Below, piece after piece: positions 19,652 through 28,324 of a stretch of 64,000 nucleotides of DNA. Each line of letters begins with the position of its first letter. Position 1 is the stretch's first letter. Location of the stretch: positions 150,995 through 214,994 of the forward strand of contig NZ_PPXQ01000011.1 in assembly GCF_004798585.1 (NCBI RefSeq), read 5' to 3'. The DNA is from Massilia sp. Mn16-1_5 (GTDB lineage Bacteria > Pseudomonadota > Gammaproteobacteria > Burkholderiales > Burkholderiaceae_D). The position numbers were made by a program, and so were the translations under genes. Below the pieces are notes generated by a model. It had not been told where the DNA came from and did no database searches. It worked only from the letters and a program-made list of their open reading frames with translations.

Positions 19652-19967
19652 AACCGCGCCACCAAACGAACCCGACCTGGAGCGCCAGCGCCGTCTGCTG
19701 GCGGCCCGCGCCACCCACTGGCGCCGCACGCGCCGCTTGACCTTCGTGCTGATGGCCTTGTGGCTGGCGACCGGCTTCTGCACCGTGTTTTTTGCGCGCG
19801 AACTGGCTCGGGTGACGATCTTCGGCTGGCCGCTGTCCTTCTACATGGCGGCCCAGGGTGCTTCCCTGATCTGCCTGGCGATCATCGGCGTCTACGCCTG
19901 GCGCATGCGCCGCTACGACCGCGACCTGGCGCGCACCATGGGAAATGAGGCCGGGGTGAATGCATGA
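19641..19967 (+). CDS. DUF4212 small membrane subunit of a sodium/solute symporter
   Basis: A 108-residue protein with two hydrophobic helices (about 33-53 and 66-87) and a charged, Arg-rich N-terminus. DUF4212 proteins are encoded immediately before SSF transporters of the VC_2705 type and are thought to be a small subunit. Here it overlaps the kinase gene by 11 bases and the symporter start by 4 bases (ATGA), so the four genes form a tight operon. Confidence 0.88.
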   Translation: MPPETAPPNEPDLERQRRLLAARATHWRRTRRLTFVLMALWLATGFCTVFFARELARVTIFGWPLSFYMAAQGASLICLAIIGVYAWRMRRYDRDLARTMGNEAGVNA

Positions 19968-22012
19968 CCCGCCAGAAGCGCTATTTCCGCCGCCTCTCCG
20001 GTTACTACGCCTGGTTCTGCGTCTGCTTCGCCGGCTTCCTGCTGGCCCTGACGGTGCTCGAAAACGAAGGCATGCCGCGCCTGTGGATCGGCCACCTGTT
20101 CATGTTCGCCACCATCGTGCTGTACGCCACCATCGGCGTCGTCAGCCGCACCTCGAACGTCACCGAATACTATGTCGCCGGCCGCCGCGTGCCGGCCCTG
20201 TTCAACGGCATGGCCACGGCCGCCGACTGGATCTCGGCGGCCAGCTTCATCAGCCTGGCGGGCGGCCTGTACCTGTCCGGCTTCGACGCCCTCGCCTACA
20301 TCATGGGCTGGACCGGCGGCTATTGCCTGGTCGCGCTCCTGATCGCGCCTTACCTGCGCAAGTTCGCCCAGTACACGATTCCCGACTACCTGGCTGCGCG
20401 CTACGGCGGCGGCGCGGGCGGGCGCGGCGGGCCGGTGCGGGCGCTGGCCGTCGGCGCCACCATCATCGTCTCCTTCATCTACGTGGTGGCGCAGATCTAT
20501 GCCGTCGGGCTGATCGCTTCGCGCTTCACGGGCGTCGACTTCTCGGTCGGCATTTTCCTGGGACTGGCCAGTATCCTGGTCTGCTCCTTCCTGGGCGGCA
20601 TGCGCGGGATCACCTGGACGCAGGTGGCGCAGTACATCATCATCCTGGTCGCCTTCCTGATTCCGACCATGTGGCTGTCGGCCAAGCACGCCGACAATCC
20701 GCTGCCGCAGGTGGCCTACGGTTCGGTGCTGCCGAAGCTGGCCCAGCGCGAAGCGCAGCTGGCCGCCGACCCACGCGAGCACGAGGTGCGCGCCCGCTTC
20801 CAGAAGGAGGCCGACGCCTACCAGGAACGCCTGGCCGCGCTGCCCGCCTCCTGGGAACAGGGCAAGGTCGAGGCGCAGCGGCGGCTGGATACGGCGCGCC
20901 TGCGCAACCTGTCGCTGGCCGACGTACGCAACGCCGAACGCGCGCTGGCGGCGTACCCGAAGACGGCGGACGAGGCCGAAGCCCTGTGGCGCGAGCAGAG
21001 ATCTCGCCTGCTGGCCCGGGCCCAGCCGCCGCAACCGCATGCCGCCCCCTTCGCCGGCGCGACCGAGGCGGAATCGAATGCGCGCCGCAACAACTTCCTG
21101 GCGCTCGTGTTCTGCCTGATGTTCGGCACCGCCGCCCTGCCCCACATCCTGATGCGTTCCTACACCACGCCCTCGGTGCACGAGACCCGGGTCTCGGTAT
21201 TCTGGACCCTGTTCTTCATCCTGCTGATCTACCTGAGCATTCCGGCGCTGGCCGTGCTGGCGAAATACGACATCTATACGAGCCTGGTCGGCAGCGATTT
21301 TTCTTCGCTGCCGACCTGGATCTCCTATTGGGGGAATATCGACAAGGTGAATCCGCTGATCCAGGTTACCGACATCAACGGCGACGGCCTGGTGCAGCTG
21401 GCGGAAATCGCGATCGACGGCGACGTGCTGGTGCTGGCCACGCCCGAGATCGGCGGCCTGCCCTACGTGATCTCGGGGCTGGTGGCGGCCGGCGGCCTGG
21501 CGGCGGCCCTGTCCACCGCCGACGGCCTGCTGCTGGCGATCTCGAACGCGCTCTCGCACGACATCTATTACAAGATCGTCGATCCCGGCGCCTCGACCCA
21601 GAAGCGGGTGACGATCTCGAAACTCCTGCTGCTGGCGGTGGCCTTCATCGCCGCCTATGCCGCCTCGCAAAAGCCGGCCGACATCCTGTCCCTGGTCGGC
21701 GCCGCCTTCTCGCTGGCGGCCTCGGCCCTGTTCCCGCCGCTGGTGCTGGGCGTGTTCTGGAAGCGCGCGAATCACGCCGGGGCGATCGCCGGCATGGTGA
21801 GCGGCTTCCTGGTCTGCCTCTACTACATGATCCGCGTGCACCCGATGCTGGGCGGGCGCATGGACGCAGCCTGGTTCGACATCGCGCCGATGTCGGCCGG
21901 TATCTTCGGGGTGCCGGCGGGGATGCTGGCGGTGGTCGTCGCCAGCCTGCTGACGGCGCCGCCGGCACGGGGTAGTGATGCCTTGGTCGACTATATTCGG
22001 GCGCCGGAGTAG
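19964..22012 (+). CDS. sodium/solute symporter, VC_2705 / acetate-permease-like, with EF-hand-like loop
   Basis: A 682-residue SSF-family transporter, longer than the usual 500-550 because of a soluble, charged insert at about residues 240-375 that is coiled-coil-like (REAQLAADPREHEVRARF region). Family signs are NVTEYYVAGRRVPA near 65-78 and GGLAAALSTADGLLLAI near 510-526. At 470-481 the sequence DINGDGLVQLAE is a 12-residue EF-hand calcium loop with ligands at positions 1, 3, 5 and 12. Acetate or another monocarboxylate is a reasonable substrate guess. Two REP-like arms follow the gene. Confidence 0.9.
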   Translation: MTRQKRYFRRLSGYYAWFCVCFAGFLLALTVLENEGMPRLWIGHLFMFATIVLYATIGVVSRTSNVTEYYVAGRRVPALFNGMATAADWISAASFISLAGGLYLSGFDALAYIMGWTGGYCLVALLIAPYLRKFAQYTIPDYLAARYGGGAGGRGGPVRALAVGATIIVSFIYVVAQIYAVGLIASRFTGVDFSVGIFLGLASILVCSFLGGMRGITWTQVAQYIIILVAFLIPTMWLSAKHADNPLPQVAYGSVLPKLAQREAQLAADPREHEVRARFQKEADAYQERLAALPASWEQGKVEAQRRLDTARLRNLSLADVRNAERALAAYPKTADEAEALWREQRSRLLARAQPPQPHAAPFAGATEAESNARRNNFLALVFCLMFGTAALPHILMRSYTTPSVHETRVSVFWTLFFILLIYLSIPALAVLAKYDIYTSLVGSDFSSLPTWISYWGNIDKVNPLIQVTDINGDGLVQLAEIAIDGDVLVLATPEIGGLPYVISGLVAAGGLAAALSTADGLLLAISNALSHDIYYKIVDPGASTQKRVTISKLLLLAVAFIAAYAASQKPADILSLVGAAFSLAASALFPPLVLGVFWKRANHAGAIAGMVSGFLVCLYYMIRVHPMLGGRMDAAWFDIAPMSAGIFGVPAGMLAVVVASLLTAPPARGSDALVDYIRAPE

Positions 22013-22066
22013 CAATTAAGCGACGATATCCTGAGCGTATGGCCGTGCCCGCAGACCGGTGATATT

Positions 22067-22167
22067 GTAGGGTGCGCATTCATGCGCACGCGGTGCGGCG
22101 TATGCGTGTCGAAAACGCATTTCGACACGCGCCCGTGGCACCGCGTGCGCATGAATGCGCACCCTAC
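22067..22167. repeat. REP-like palindrome with perfect 30-bp inverted repeat
   Basis: Arms at 22067-22096 and 22138-22167 are exact inverted repeats that start GTAGGGTGCGC. The inner part has GTGTCGAAA...TTTCGACAC. It lies between the symporter and pfp, two genes on the same strand, and would form a large hairpin in the transcript just before the pfp ribosome site. Confidence 0.85.
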
Positions 22168-22185
22168 CCACGTAAAGGAGGTGTC

Positions 22186-23409
22186 ATGTCGTCCGGCAAA
22201 ATCCTCGTTGCACAAGGAGGCGGTCCGACCGCCGTCATCAACCAGTCGATGGTGGGCGTGACGCTGGAAGCGCGGCGCTTTCGTAACGTCAACCGCATCT
22301 ATGGCGCCCTGCACGGCGTGCGCGGCATCGTCAACGAGGACTTCCTCGACCTGACCCAGGAAACCAGCCACAACCTCGAATTGGTGGCGGCCACACCGTC
22401 CTCCGCACTTGGCTCGACCCGCGACAAGCCGGACATGGCCTATTGCCAGCGCATCTTCGAGGTCCTGCGTGCGCACGAGATCGAACATTTCTTCTACATA
22501 GGCGGCAACGATTCAGCCGACACGGTGCGCATCGTCAGCGAGGAAGCGCACGCGGCCGGCTATCCGCTACGCTCAATCCACATCCCGAAAACCATCGACA
22601 ACGACCTGGTCGGCAACGACCACACGCCGGGCTTTCCCTCGGCGGCGCGCTTCGTTGCCCAGGCCTTTGCCGGTGCCAATCTCGACAATGCCGCCCTGCC
22701 CGGCGTGTACGTCGGCGTCGTCATGGGCCGGCATGCGGGCTTTCTCACGGCGGCCTCGGCATTGGGTAAAAAGTTCCCCGACGATGGGCCGCACCTGATC
22801 TACCTACCCGAACGCACGTTCGAGCTGGAGCGCTTCCTGGCCGACGTGAAGGCGACCTATGCCCGCTACGGACGCTGCGTGATCGCCGTCTCCGAGGGTG
22901 TGCACGACGCGGCGGGCGAGCCGATCGTGACCCTGCTGGCAAAAGAAATCGAAAAAGATGCGCACGGCAACGTGCAACTGTCCGGCACCGGCGCCCTGGC
23001 CGACCTGCTGTGCGAGGAGATCAAGTCGAAACTCGGCATCAAGCGCGTGCGCGGCGACACCTTCGGCTACCTGCAGCGCTCCTTCATCGGCTGCGTGTCC
23101 GACGTCGACCAGCGCGAGGCGCGGGAAGTCGGCGAGAAGGCGGTGCAGTTCGCGATGTGGGGCGAGCGCGACGGCTCGGTCGTGATCCGCCGCACCGGCT
23201 TTTATTCGGTGGACTACGACCTGCTGCCATTGGACCAGGTCGCAGGCAAGACGCGCACCATGGAAGACGAATTCATCAGCGAGAGCGGCACCGACGTGAC
23301 GGATGCCTTCAGGCTCTACCTGCGCCCGCTGCTCGGATCGGGCATGCCGGATGCGTTCCGGCTGCGCGGGGCGCGGGTACCCAGGGTGCTGCATCCGGAC
23401 CGGTCCTGA
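22186..23409 (+). CDS. pfp: PPi-dependent 6-phosphofructokinase
   Basis: A 407-residue phosphofructokinase that uses pyrophosphate to interconvert fructose 6-phosphate and fructose 1,6-bisphosphate. GGGPTAVINQS is at 11-21. The phosphodonor-deciding residues are Asp109 in GGND (ATP enzymes have GGDG) and Lys135 in PKTIDND (ATP enzymes have PGTIDND), both typical of PPi enzymes. AAAGGAGGTGTC gives an excellent ribosome site for ATG 22186; upstream in-frame codons run through the palindrome and are rejected. It is a single-gene unit as far as visible. Confidence 0.94.
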   Translation: MSSGKILVAQGGGPTAVINQSMVGVTLEARRFRNVNRIYGALHGVRGIVNEDFLDLTQETSHNLELVAATPSSALGSTRDKPDMAYCQRIFEVLRAHEIEHFFYIGGNDSADTVRIVSEEAHAAGYPLRSIHIPKTIDNDLVGNDHTPGFPSAARFVAQAFAGANLDNAALPGVYVGVVMGRHAGFLTAASALGKKFPDDGPHLIYLPERTFELERFLADVKATYARYGRCVIAVSEGVHDAAGEPIVTLLAKEIEKDAHGNVQLSGTGALADLLCEEIKSKLGIKRVRGDTFGYLQRSFIGCVSDVDQREAREVGEKAVQFAMWGERDGSVVIRRTGFYSVDYDLLPLDQVAGKTRTMEDEFISESGTDVTDAFRLYLRPLLGSGMPDAFRLRGARVPRVLHPDRS

Positions 23410-23515
23410 TTCGATGCTACCGTGACATTTTGATAGGTTTAGACGCGGCGCCACCTGCTATGCTGCGTGGCCCGATGCCACGGCATCACGACAACAATAT
23501 CCTGAACGAGACAAC

Positions 23516-25546
23516 ATGCTCCCACGCATTCCCATGCGTCGGCTCGGCGGCGCGCTGGCGCTGCTGCTGGCCGCCGCCGCGCCGCTGCACGCCGCCCGCG
23601 CCCCCGCTTCCGTGCCCACGCCGCCGATCGAACGCTTCTTCGTCAATCCGCAACTCGCCGCTGCCAGCCTGTCTCCCGACGCACGCTACCTCGCCGCCAT
23701 TTCCGGCGCGTCCGGGCGGCGCGCCTACCTGATCGTGATCGACCTGGAAAAGAAGACGGCGAAGACGGTCGCCGGCTACCAGAACGCCGACGTCCGCCGC
23801 TTCGAATGGGTCAACAATGGCCGCCTGCTGTTCGACCTGACCGACCACCAGATCGCCCCGGGCGGCGTGGAGATGGCGGCCGGACTGTTTGCGGTCGACC
23901 GCGACGGCGGCAACCTGCGCCAGCTTGCGGGGCGCCGCGGCGAGCCGCCCATGTCGATCGGCTCGCATATCGCACACAAGGTCCTGCCCTGGCATACCTT
24001 CATGCTCGACCAGCGCGGCGCCCAGAATTCCGACTCCGTGTATGTCGAGAGCGTCGAGTTCCTGGAAGGCAGCGAGGTACGCAACGTCAACCTGCTGCGG
24101 CTGAACACGATCACGGCCGCCACCCAGACGGTGCCGCGTCCGGGCCGGGTCCACGGCTGGATGCTCGACCACAAGGGCGAGCCGCGCCTGGCCATGTCGA
24201 GCGAAAAAGGCGTCACCACCATTCACTACCTCGATCCCGCGAACGGCCAGTGGCGCGTGCTGAGCAGTTTCGACAGCTACAAGGGCGGCAAGGACGCCTT
24301 CGAGCCGCTGGGCTTCGGCAGCGACGGCACTCTGTTCGCGACCGCCTACGGCAACAGCGATACGACGGGACTAGTAACGGTCGATCTCGCCACCGGCAAA
24401 CCGAAGCCGGAGCCGCTGGTCGTCACCCCCGGCTACGATTTCACGGGGGACCTGGTGTACAGCGGCGACAAGGTGGCCGGCGCGCGGGTGCGGACCGACG
24501 CCGACAGCATCGTCTGGTTCAATCCCGCCATGGCCGAGGCCCAGAAAAAACTCGATGCGGCCCTGCCCGGCACGGTCAACCTGATGTCCTTCCCGGCTCA
24601 GAACGGGGCGGAGTGGGCGCTGGTGCGCTCGTTCTCGGACGTGCGGCCGCTAGCCTACACGCTGTTCAACCTGCGCACGGGCGCGCTCGATCCGGTGGGC
24701 GAAGCCTACCCCGGCCTGGACCTGCGCGCCATGGGCCAACAGGACCCAGTGCGCTACAAGGCGCGCGACGGCATGGAGATTCCGGCCCTGCTGACGCTGC
24801 CGCCCGGCGGCGCCAAGCAGGCGCCGCTGGTGGTGCTGGTGCACGGCGGCCCTTACCTGCGCGGCAACCGCTGGGGCTGGAAGCCGGACACGCAATTCCT
24901 GGCGTCGCGCGGCTATGCGGTGCTGGAACCCGACTTCCGAGGCAGCACCGGGTATGGCGACAAGCACTTCCGCGCCGGCTGGAAGCAATGGGGCCTGGCG
25001 ATGCAGAACGACATCGCCGACGGCGCGCGCTGGGCAATTGCCCAGGGCATTGCCGATCCCAAGCGCATCTGCATCGCCGGCGCCAGCTATGGCGGCTATG
25101 CCGTGCTAATGGGGCTGGCAAACGACCCCGACCTGTACAAATGCGGCGTCGGCTGGGTGGGCGTCACCGACATCAACCTGCTCTACGACGGTCACTGGAG
25201 CTTCACTTCCGACATGTCGGAGCAATGGAAACAGTACGGCATGCCCGACCTGGTCGGCGACCGGGTCAAGGATGCGGCCCAACTGAAGGCCACCTCGCCG
25301 ATCGAGCAGGCCGCGCGCATCAAGGCGCCGCTGCTGCTGGCCTACGGCGGCGTCGACCAGCGCGTGCCGATGTACCACGGCCGCAAATTCCTCGATGCCG
25401 TCAAGCCGCACAACAAGCAGGTGGAGTGGATCGAGTACCTGGACGAGGGCCACGGCTGGAGCCTGCCGAAGAACCGGGTCGATTTCTGGAGCCGGGTCGA
25501 GAAATTCCTCGACAAGAACATCGGCAGCGGCGCAAAGGCCAACTGA
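23516..25546 (+). CDS. S9 family serine peptidase, second copy, exported
   Basis: A 676-residue S9C-type peptidase with an N-terminal signal peptide (hydrophobic residues about 11-24, LHAA). Beta-propeller sequence runs from about 35 to 400; the catalytic domain follows with VLVHGGPYLRG at about 440-450, GASYGG (Ser524), GGVDQRVP (Asp) and DEGHGW (His) near the end. It differs from the S9 protein at 7126 in sequence and propeller detail, so the two are old paralogues rather than a recent copy. Weak ribosome site ACGAGACAAC. Confidence 0.92.
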   Translation: MLPRIPMRRLGGALALLLAAAAPLHAARAPASVPTPPIERFFVNPQLAAASLSPDARYLAAISGASGRRAYLIVIDLEKKTAKTVAGYQNADVRRFEWVNNGRLLFDLTDHQIAPGGVEMAAGLFAVDRDGGNLRQLAGRRGEPPMSIGSHIAHKVLPWHTFMLDQRGAQNSDSVYVESVEFLEGSEVRNVNLLRLNTITAATQTVPRPGRVHGWMLDHKGEPRLAMSSEKGVTTIHYLDPANGQWRVLSSFDSYKGGKDAFEPLGFGSDGTLFATAYGNSDTTGLVTVDLATGKPKPEPLVVTPGYDFTGDLVYSGDKVAGARVRTDADSIVWFNPAMAEAQKKLDAALPGTVNLMSFPAQNGAEWALVRSFSDVRPLAYTLFNLRTGALDPVGEAYPGLDLRAMGQQDPVRYKARDGMEIPALLTLPPGGAKQAPLVVLVHGGPYLRGNRWGWKPDTQFLASRGYAVLEPDFRGSTGYGDKHFRAGWKQWGLAMQNDIADGARWAIAQGIADPKRICIAGASYGGYAVLMGLANDPDLYKCGVGWVGVTDINLLYDGHWSFTSDMSEQWKQYGMPDLVGDRVKDAAQLKATSPIEQAARIKAPLLLAYGGVDQRVPMYHGRKFLDAVKPHNKQVEWIEYLDEGHGWSLPKNRVDFWSRVEKFLDKNIGSGAKAN

Positions 25547-25566
25547 ACTGCAGGTCCGATACGACA

Positions 25567-25590
25567 AAGGCGCCCCGCGGGGCGCCTTTT
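25567..25590. terminator. bidirectional terminator between S9 peptidase and purM
   Basis: AAGGCGCCCCGCGGGGCGCCTT is a perfect palindrome followed by T on the + strand and preceded by A-rich sequence, so it can stop both convergent genes. Confidence 0.85.
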
Positions 25591-25615
25591 CTTCATGCCG
25601 GGTGCTGCCGCAGGC

Positions 25616-26659
25616 TTACAGCACCACAGTCTGCGCCTGACCCTCTTCGCGCGCGCGGATCTCGCCGATCCGGTACACGGTCTCGCCCGCCGCCCGCAGC
25701 TGGGCCATGGCCGCGTCCGCGTTCTCTTTGGAGACGATGACCGTCATGCCAATGCCGCAGTTGAACACGCGGTGCATCTCGGCGTCGGCCACGCCGCCGT
25801 GCTGCTGCAGCCACTGGAACAGCGGCGGCATCGTCCACGATTGTCCGTCGAGCACGGCGGTCAGGTTTTCCTGCAGCACGCGCGGGATGTTTTCGACCAG
25901 GCCGCCACCGGTGATGTGCACCAGGCCCTTCACTTCCATCGACGCCATCAGCGCCAGCAGCGGTTTGACGTAGAGGCGGGTTGGCGCCATCAGCACGTCG
26001 GCCAGCTTGCGCCCGTGGAAATCGGCTTCCAGGTCGGGCTTGGCGACGCTGATGATCTTGCGCACCAGCGAGTAGCCGTTCGAGTGGATGCCCGACGAAG
26101 CCAGGCCCAGCACCACGTCGCCCGGCACGATCTTGCTGCCGTCGATGATCTGCGATTTTTCCACCGCACCGACGGCGAAGCCGGCCAGGTCGTATTCGCC
26201 GTCCGGGTACATGCCCGGCATTTCGGCGGTTTCGCCGCCCAGCAGGGCGCAGCCGGACTGTTCGCAGCCCTGGGCGATGCCCTTGACCACGGCCGTCGCC
26301 GTCGCCACGTCCAGCTTGCCGCAGGCAAAATAGTCGAGGAAGAACAGCGGCTCGGCGCCCTGCACCAGGATGTCGTTCACGCTCATGGCGACCAGGTCGA
26401 TGCCGACCGTGTCGTGGCGGTTCAGCTCGAAGGCCAGTTTCAGCTTGGTGCCGACGCCGTCGGTACCCGAGACCAGCACCGGTTCCTTGAACTTCTTGCT
26501 GAGCTCGAACAGCCCGCCGAAACCACCGATACCGCCGAGCACGCCTTCCCGCATGGTGCGCTTGGCAAACGGCTTGATCGCTTCGACCAGGGCGTCGCCG
26601 GCGTCGATATCGACACCGGCGTCGCGGTAGGAGAGAGAAACATTAGATGGTTGGCTCAT
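25616..26659 (-). CDS. purM: phosphoribosylformylglycinamidine cyclo-ligase PurM
   Basis: A 347-residue AIR synthetase that closes the imidazole ring in purine synthesis using ATP. Family sequence [12 protein letters not shown] at about 9-20, GTDGVGTKL at about 65-73 and [11 protein letters not shown] at about 147-157 are all present. Length fits the family. It stands convergent to the S9 gene and divergent from hda across a 283-base gap that shows no further gene. Confidence 0.96.
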   Translation of the reverse strand: MSQPSNVSLSYRDAGVDIDAGDALVEAIKPFAKRTMREGVLGGIGGFGGLFELSKKFKEPVLVSGTDGVGTKLKLAFELNRHDTVGIDLVAMSVNDILVQGAEPLFFLDYFACGKLDVATATAVVKGIAQGCEQSGCALLGGETAEMPGMYPDGEYDLAGFAVGAVEKSQIIDGSKIVPGDVVLGLASSGIHSNGYSLVRKIISVAKPDLEADFHGRKLADVLMAPTRLYVKPLLALMASMEVKGLVHITGGGLVENIPRVLQENLTAVLDGQSWTMPPLFQWLQQHGGVADAEMHRVFNCGIGMTVIVSKENADAAMAQLRAAGETVYRIGEIRAREEGQAQTVVL

Positions 26660-26942
26660 GGTATTTGGCAGCGGAGGCGGTAAAATAGAAGGCGAAGACC
26701 TGTTTCAGTCAATCCGCTATTTTAACAAAACGGCCCGGCCCACCCCTGCCAAACCGAGATAACAACAAAAACATGCCATTTTTCCCGCCATCCGGAGCCT
26801 ACCCAGCCTGCCCTCGCGCCGGCGCTCCCGACGGCACTGGCGCAGCGGGTTTCACGCCTGCGCACCCCGGCTTTGCCCTTGTCTGCGCGACAGCTTTTAT
26901 AATGCTGCATGCGTATGACACTTCCAGGATGAAACGAACGCC
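26660..26942. other. gap between purM and hda, no gene seen
   Basis: The 283 bases between divergent purM and hda must hold both promoters. I see no convincing small gene or RNA gene here; a TTTATAATGCTGCATG stretch just before hda at about 26895 could be a -10 region. Confidence 0.5.
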
Positions 26943-27653
26943 ATGAAACAGCTGGTGCTCGATCTAGGCGCCGAGCCGGCGCACAGCCTCGATACCTTCC
27001 AGGTCGGGGAAAATGCCGAACTGGCGCATCTGATGCACCAGTTCGCGCAGCGTGCATCGCGCGAGCATTTCGCCTACCTGTGGGGAGACACGGGCGCCGG
27101 CAAGACCCACCTGCTGCAGGCCCTGGCCGCCACCCCGAACTCGCGCTACATCGCGGCCGATGCCCCGAGCGGCGACTTCGTGTATTCGCCGGACATTTCG
27201 CTTTACTTGCTGGACGACTGCGACCGCCTGTCGGCCGCGGCCCAGATCGATGCGTTCGCCCTGTTCAACCAGATCCGCGAACACGGCGCCTACATGGTCT
27301 CGACCGGGCCGGTACCGCCGGCCGTGCTGCCGGTGCGCGAAGACCTGAGAACACGCATGGGATGGGGATTGATCTACCTGATCCACGGGCTGTCCGACGA
27401 CCAGAAGATCGCGGCGCTGACCCAGGCGGCCGAGGCGCGCGGCCTGACGCTGTCGGCCAGCGTGTTACCCTATTTGCTGTCCCATTTCAAACGCGACATG
27501 CGCTCGCTCGCCACGATGCTGGATGCCCTCGACCAGTATTCGCTGGAGACCCAGCGCCCGGTCACGCTGCCCCTGCTGCGCGACCTGCTGCTGTCCCATC
27601 CCCCGGCCGATGCTGCGCAGTCGGAAACAACGCAGTCAGAGACCAAACCATGA
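26943..27653 (+). CDS. hda: DnaA regulatory inactivator Hda
   Basis: A 236-residue DnaA-like AAA+ protein without a DNA-binding domain. The N-terminal clamp-binding motif QLVLDL is at 3-8. Walker A is WGDTGAGKTHLLQAL about 47-61, and the Walker B-like LLDDCDRL lies about 88-95. Hda with ADP and the beta clamp stimulates ATP hydrolysis by DnaA after initiation. It overlaps the next gene by ATGA and heads a run of tightly packed genes. Confidence 0.93.
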   Translation: MKQLVLDLGAEPAHSLDTFQVGENAELAHLMHQFAQRASREHFAYLWGDTGAGKTHLLQALAATPNSRYIAADAPSGDFVYSPDISLYLLDDCDRLSAAAQIDAFALFNQIREHGAYMVSTGPVPPAVLPVREDLRTRMGWGLIYLIHGLSDDQKIAALTQAAEARGLTLSASVLPYLLSHFKRDMRSLATMLDALDQYSLETQRPVTLPLLRDLLLSHPPADAAQSETTQSETKP

Positions 27654-28324
27654 ACAAGCTCGCCCTGTTTGACCTCGACCACACCTTGCTGCCGATCGAC
27701 TCGGACTACGAGTGGGGCCAGTTTTTGGTGCGCATCGGCGCCGTCGATGCGGTCGCCTATGCGCGCCGCAACGACGAATTCTTCGCCCAGTACCAGGCCG
27801 GTGTGCTCGATCCGGTCGAGTACCTGGAATTTGCCCTCGGCACCCTGGCCGGCTTCCCGCGGAGCGATCTGGAAGCCATGCGCGCGCAATACATGGTTGA
27901 CGTGATCGAGCCGGCGGTGCGCCCGCAGGCGCTGGACCTGGTCAAGCGCCACCTGGACGCCGGCGACCTGGTGGCGATCATTACCGCCACCAACCACTAC
28001 ATCACGGCGCCGATCGCCCGCCTGTTCGGGGTCGAGCACCATATCGCGGCGATGCCGGAAACGGACGCCAGCGGGAAATTGACCGGGAAACTGGCCGGCA
28101 CGCCGACCTCGGGACCGGGCAAGATCACGCACATGCACGCCTGGCTGGAACGCCTGGGCCGGCCGTTCGAGAGCTTCGAGAGCAGCCATTTCTACAGCGA
28201 TTCGCACAACGACATTCCCCTGCTGTCCGTGGTTTCGCATCCGGTCGCCACCAACCCGAGCGCCGCGCTCGCCAGCCATGCGCATGCCCAGGGCTGGCCT
28301 TTACTCCATCTGTTCAATGATTAA
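27650..28324 (+). CDS. HAD subfamily IB phosphatase
   Basis: A 224-residue HAD hydrolase. The nucleophile motif FDLDHTLL has Asp8 and Asp10, and a second motif IITATN is at about 105-110; the last acidic motif is YSDSHNDIPLL about 184-194. Subfamily IB members include SerB-like and histidinol-phosphatase-type enzymes, so the substrate is undecided. The start is in a 4-base overlap with hda, and its end overlaps pcnB by 8 bases. Confidence 0.9.
   Translation: MNKLALFDLDHTLLPIDSDYEWGQFLVRIGAVDAVAYARRNDEFFAQYQAGVLDPVEYLEFALGTLAGFPRSDLEAMRAQYMVDVIEPAVRPQALDLVKRHLDAGDLVAIITATNHYITAPIARLFGVEHHIAAMPETDASGKLTGKLAGTPTSGPGKITHMHAWLERLGRPFESFESSHFYSDSHNDIPLLSVVSHPVATNPSAALASHAHAQGWPLLHLFND

Noticed and set aside
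19913..22015. 700-codon reverse frame opposite the symporter
   Set aside because: Arg/His/Gln-rich shadow typical of high-GC antisense frames; the symporter is clear.
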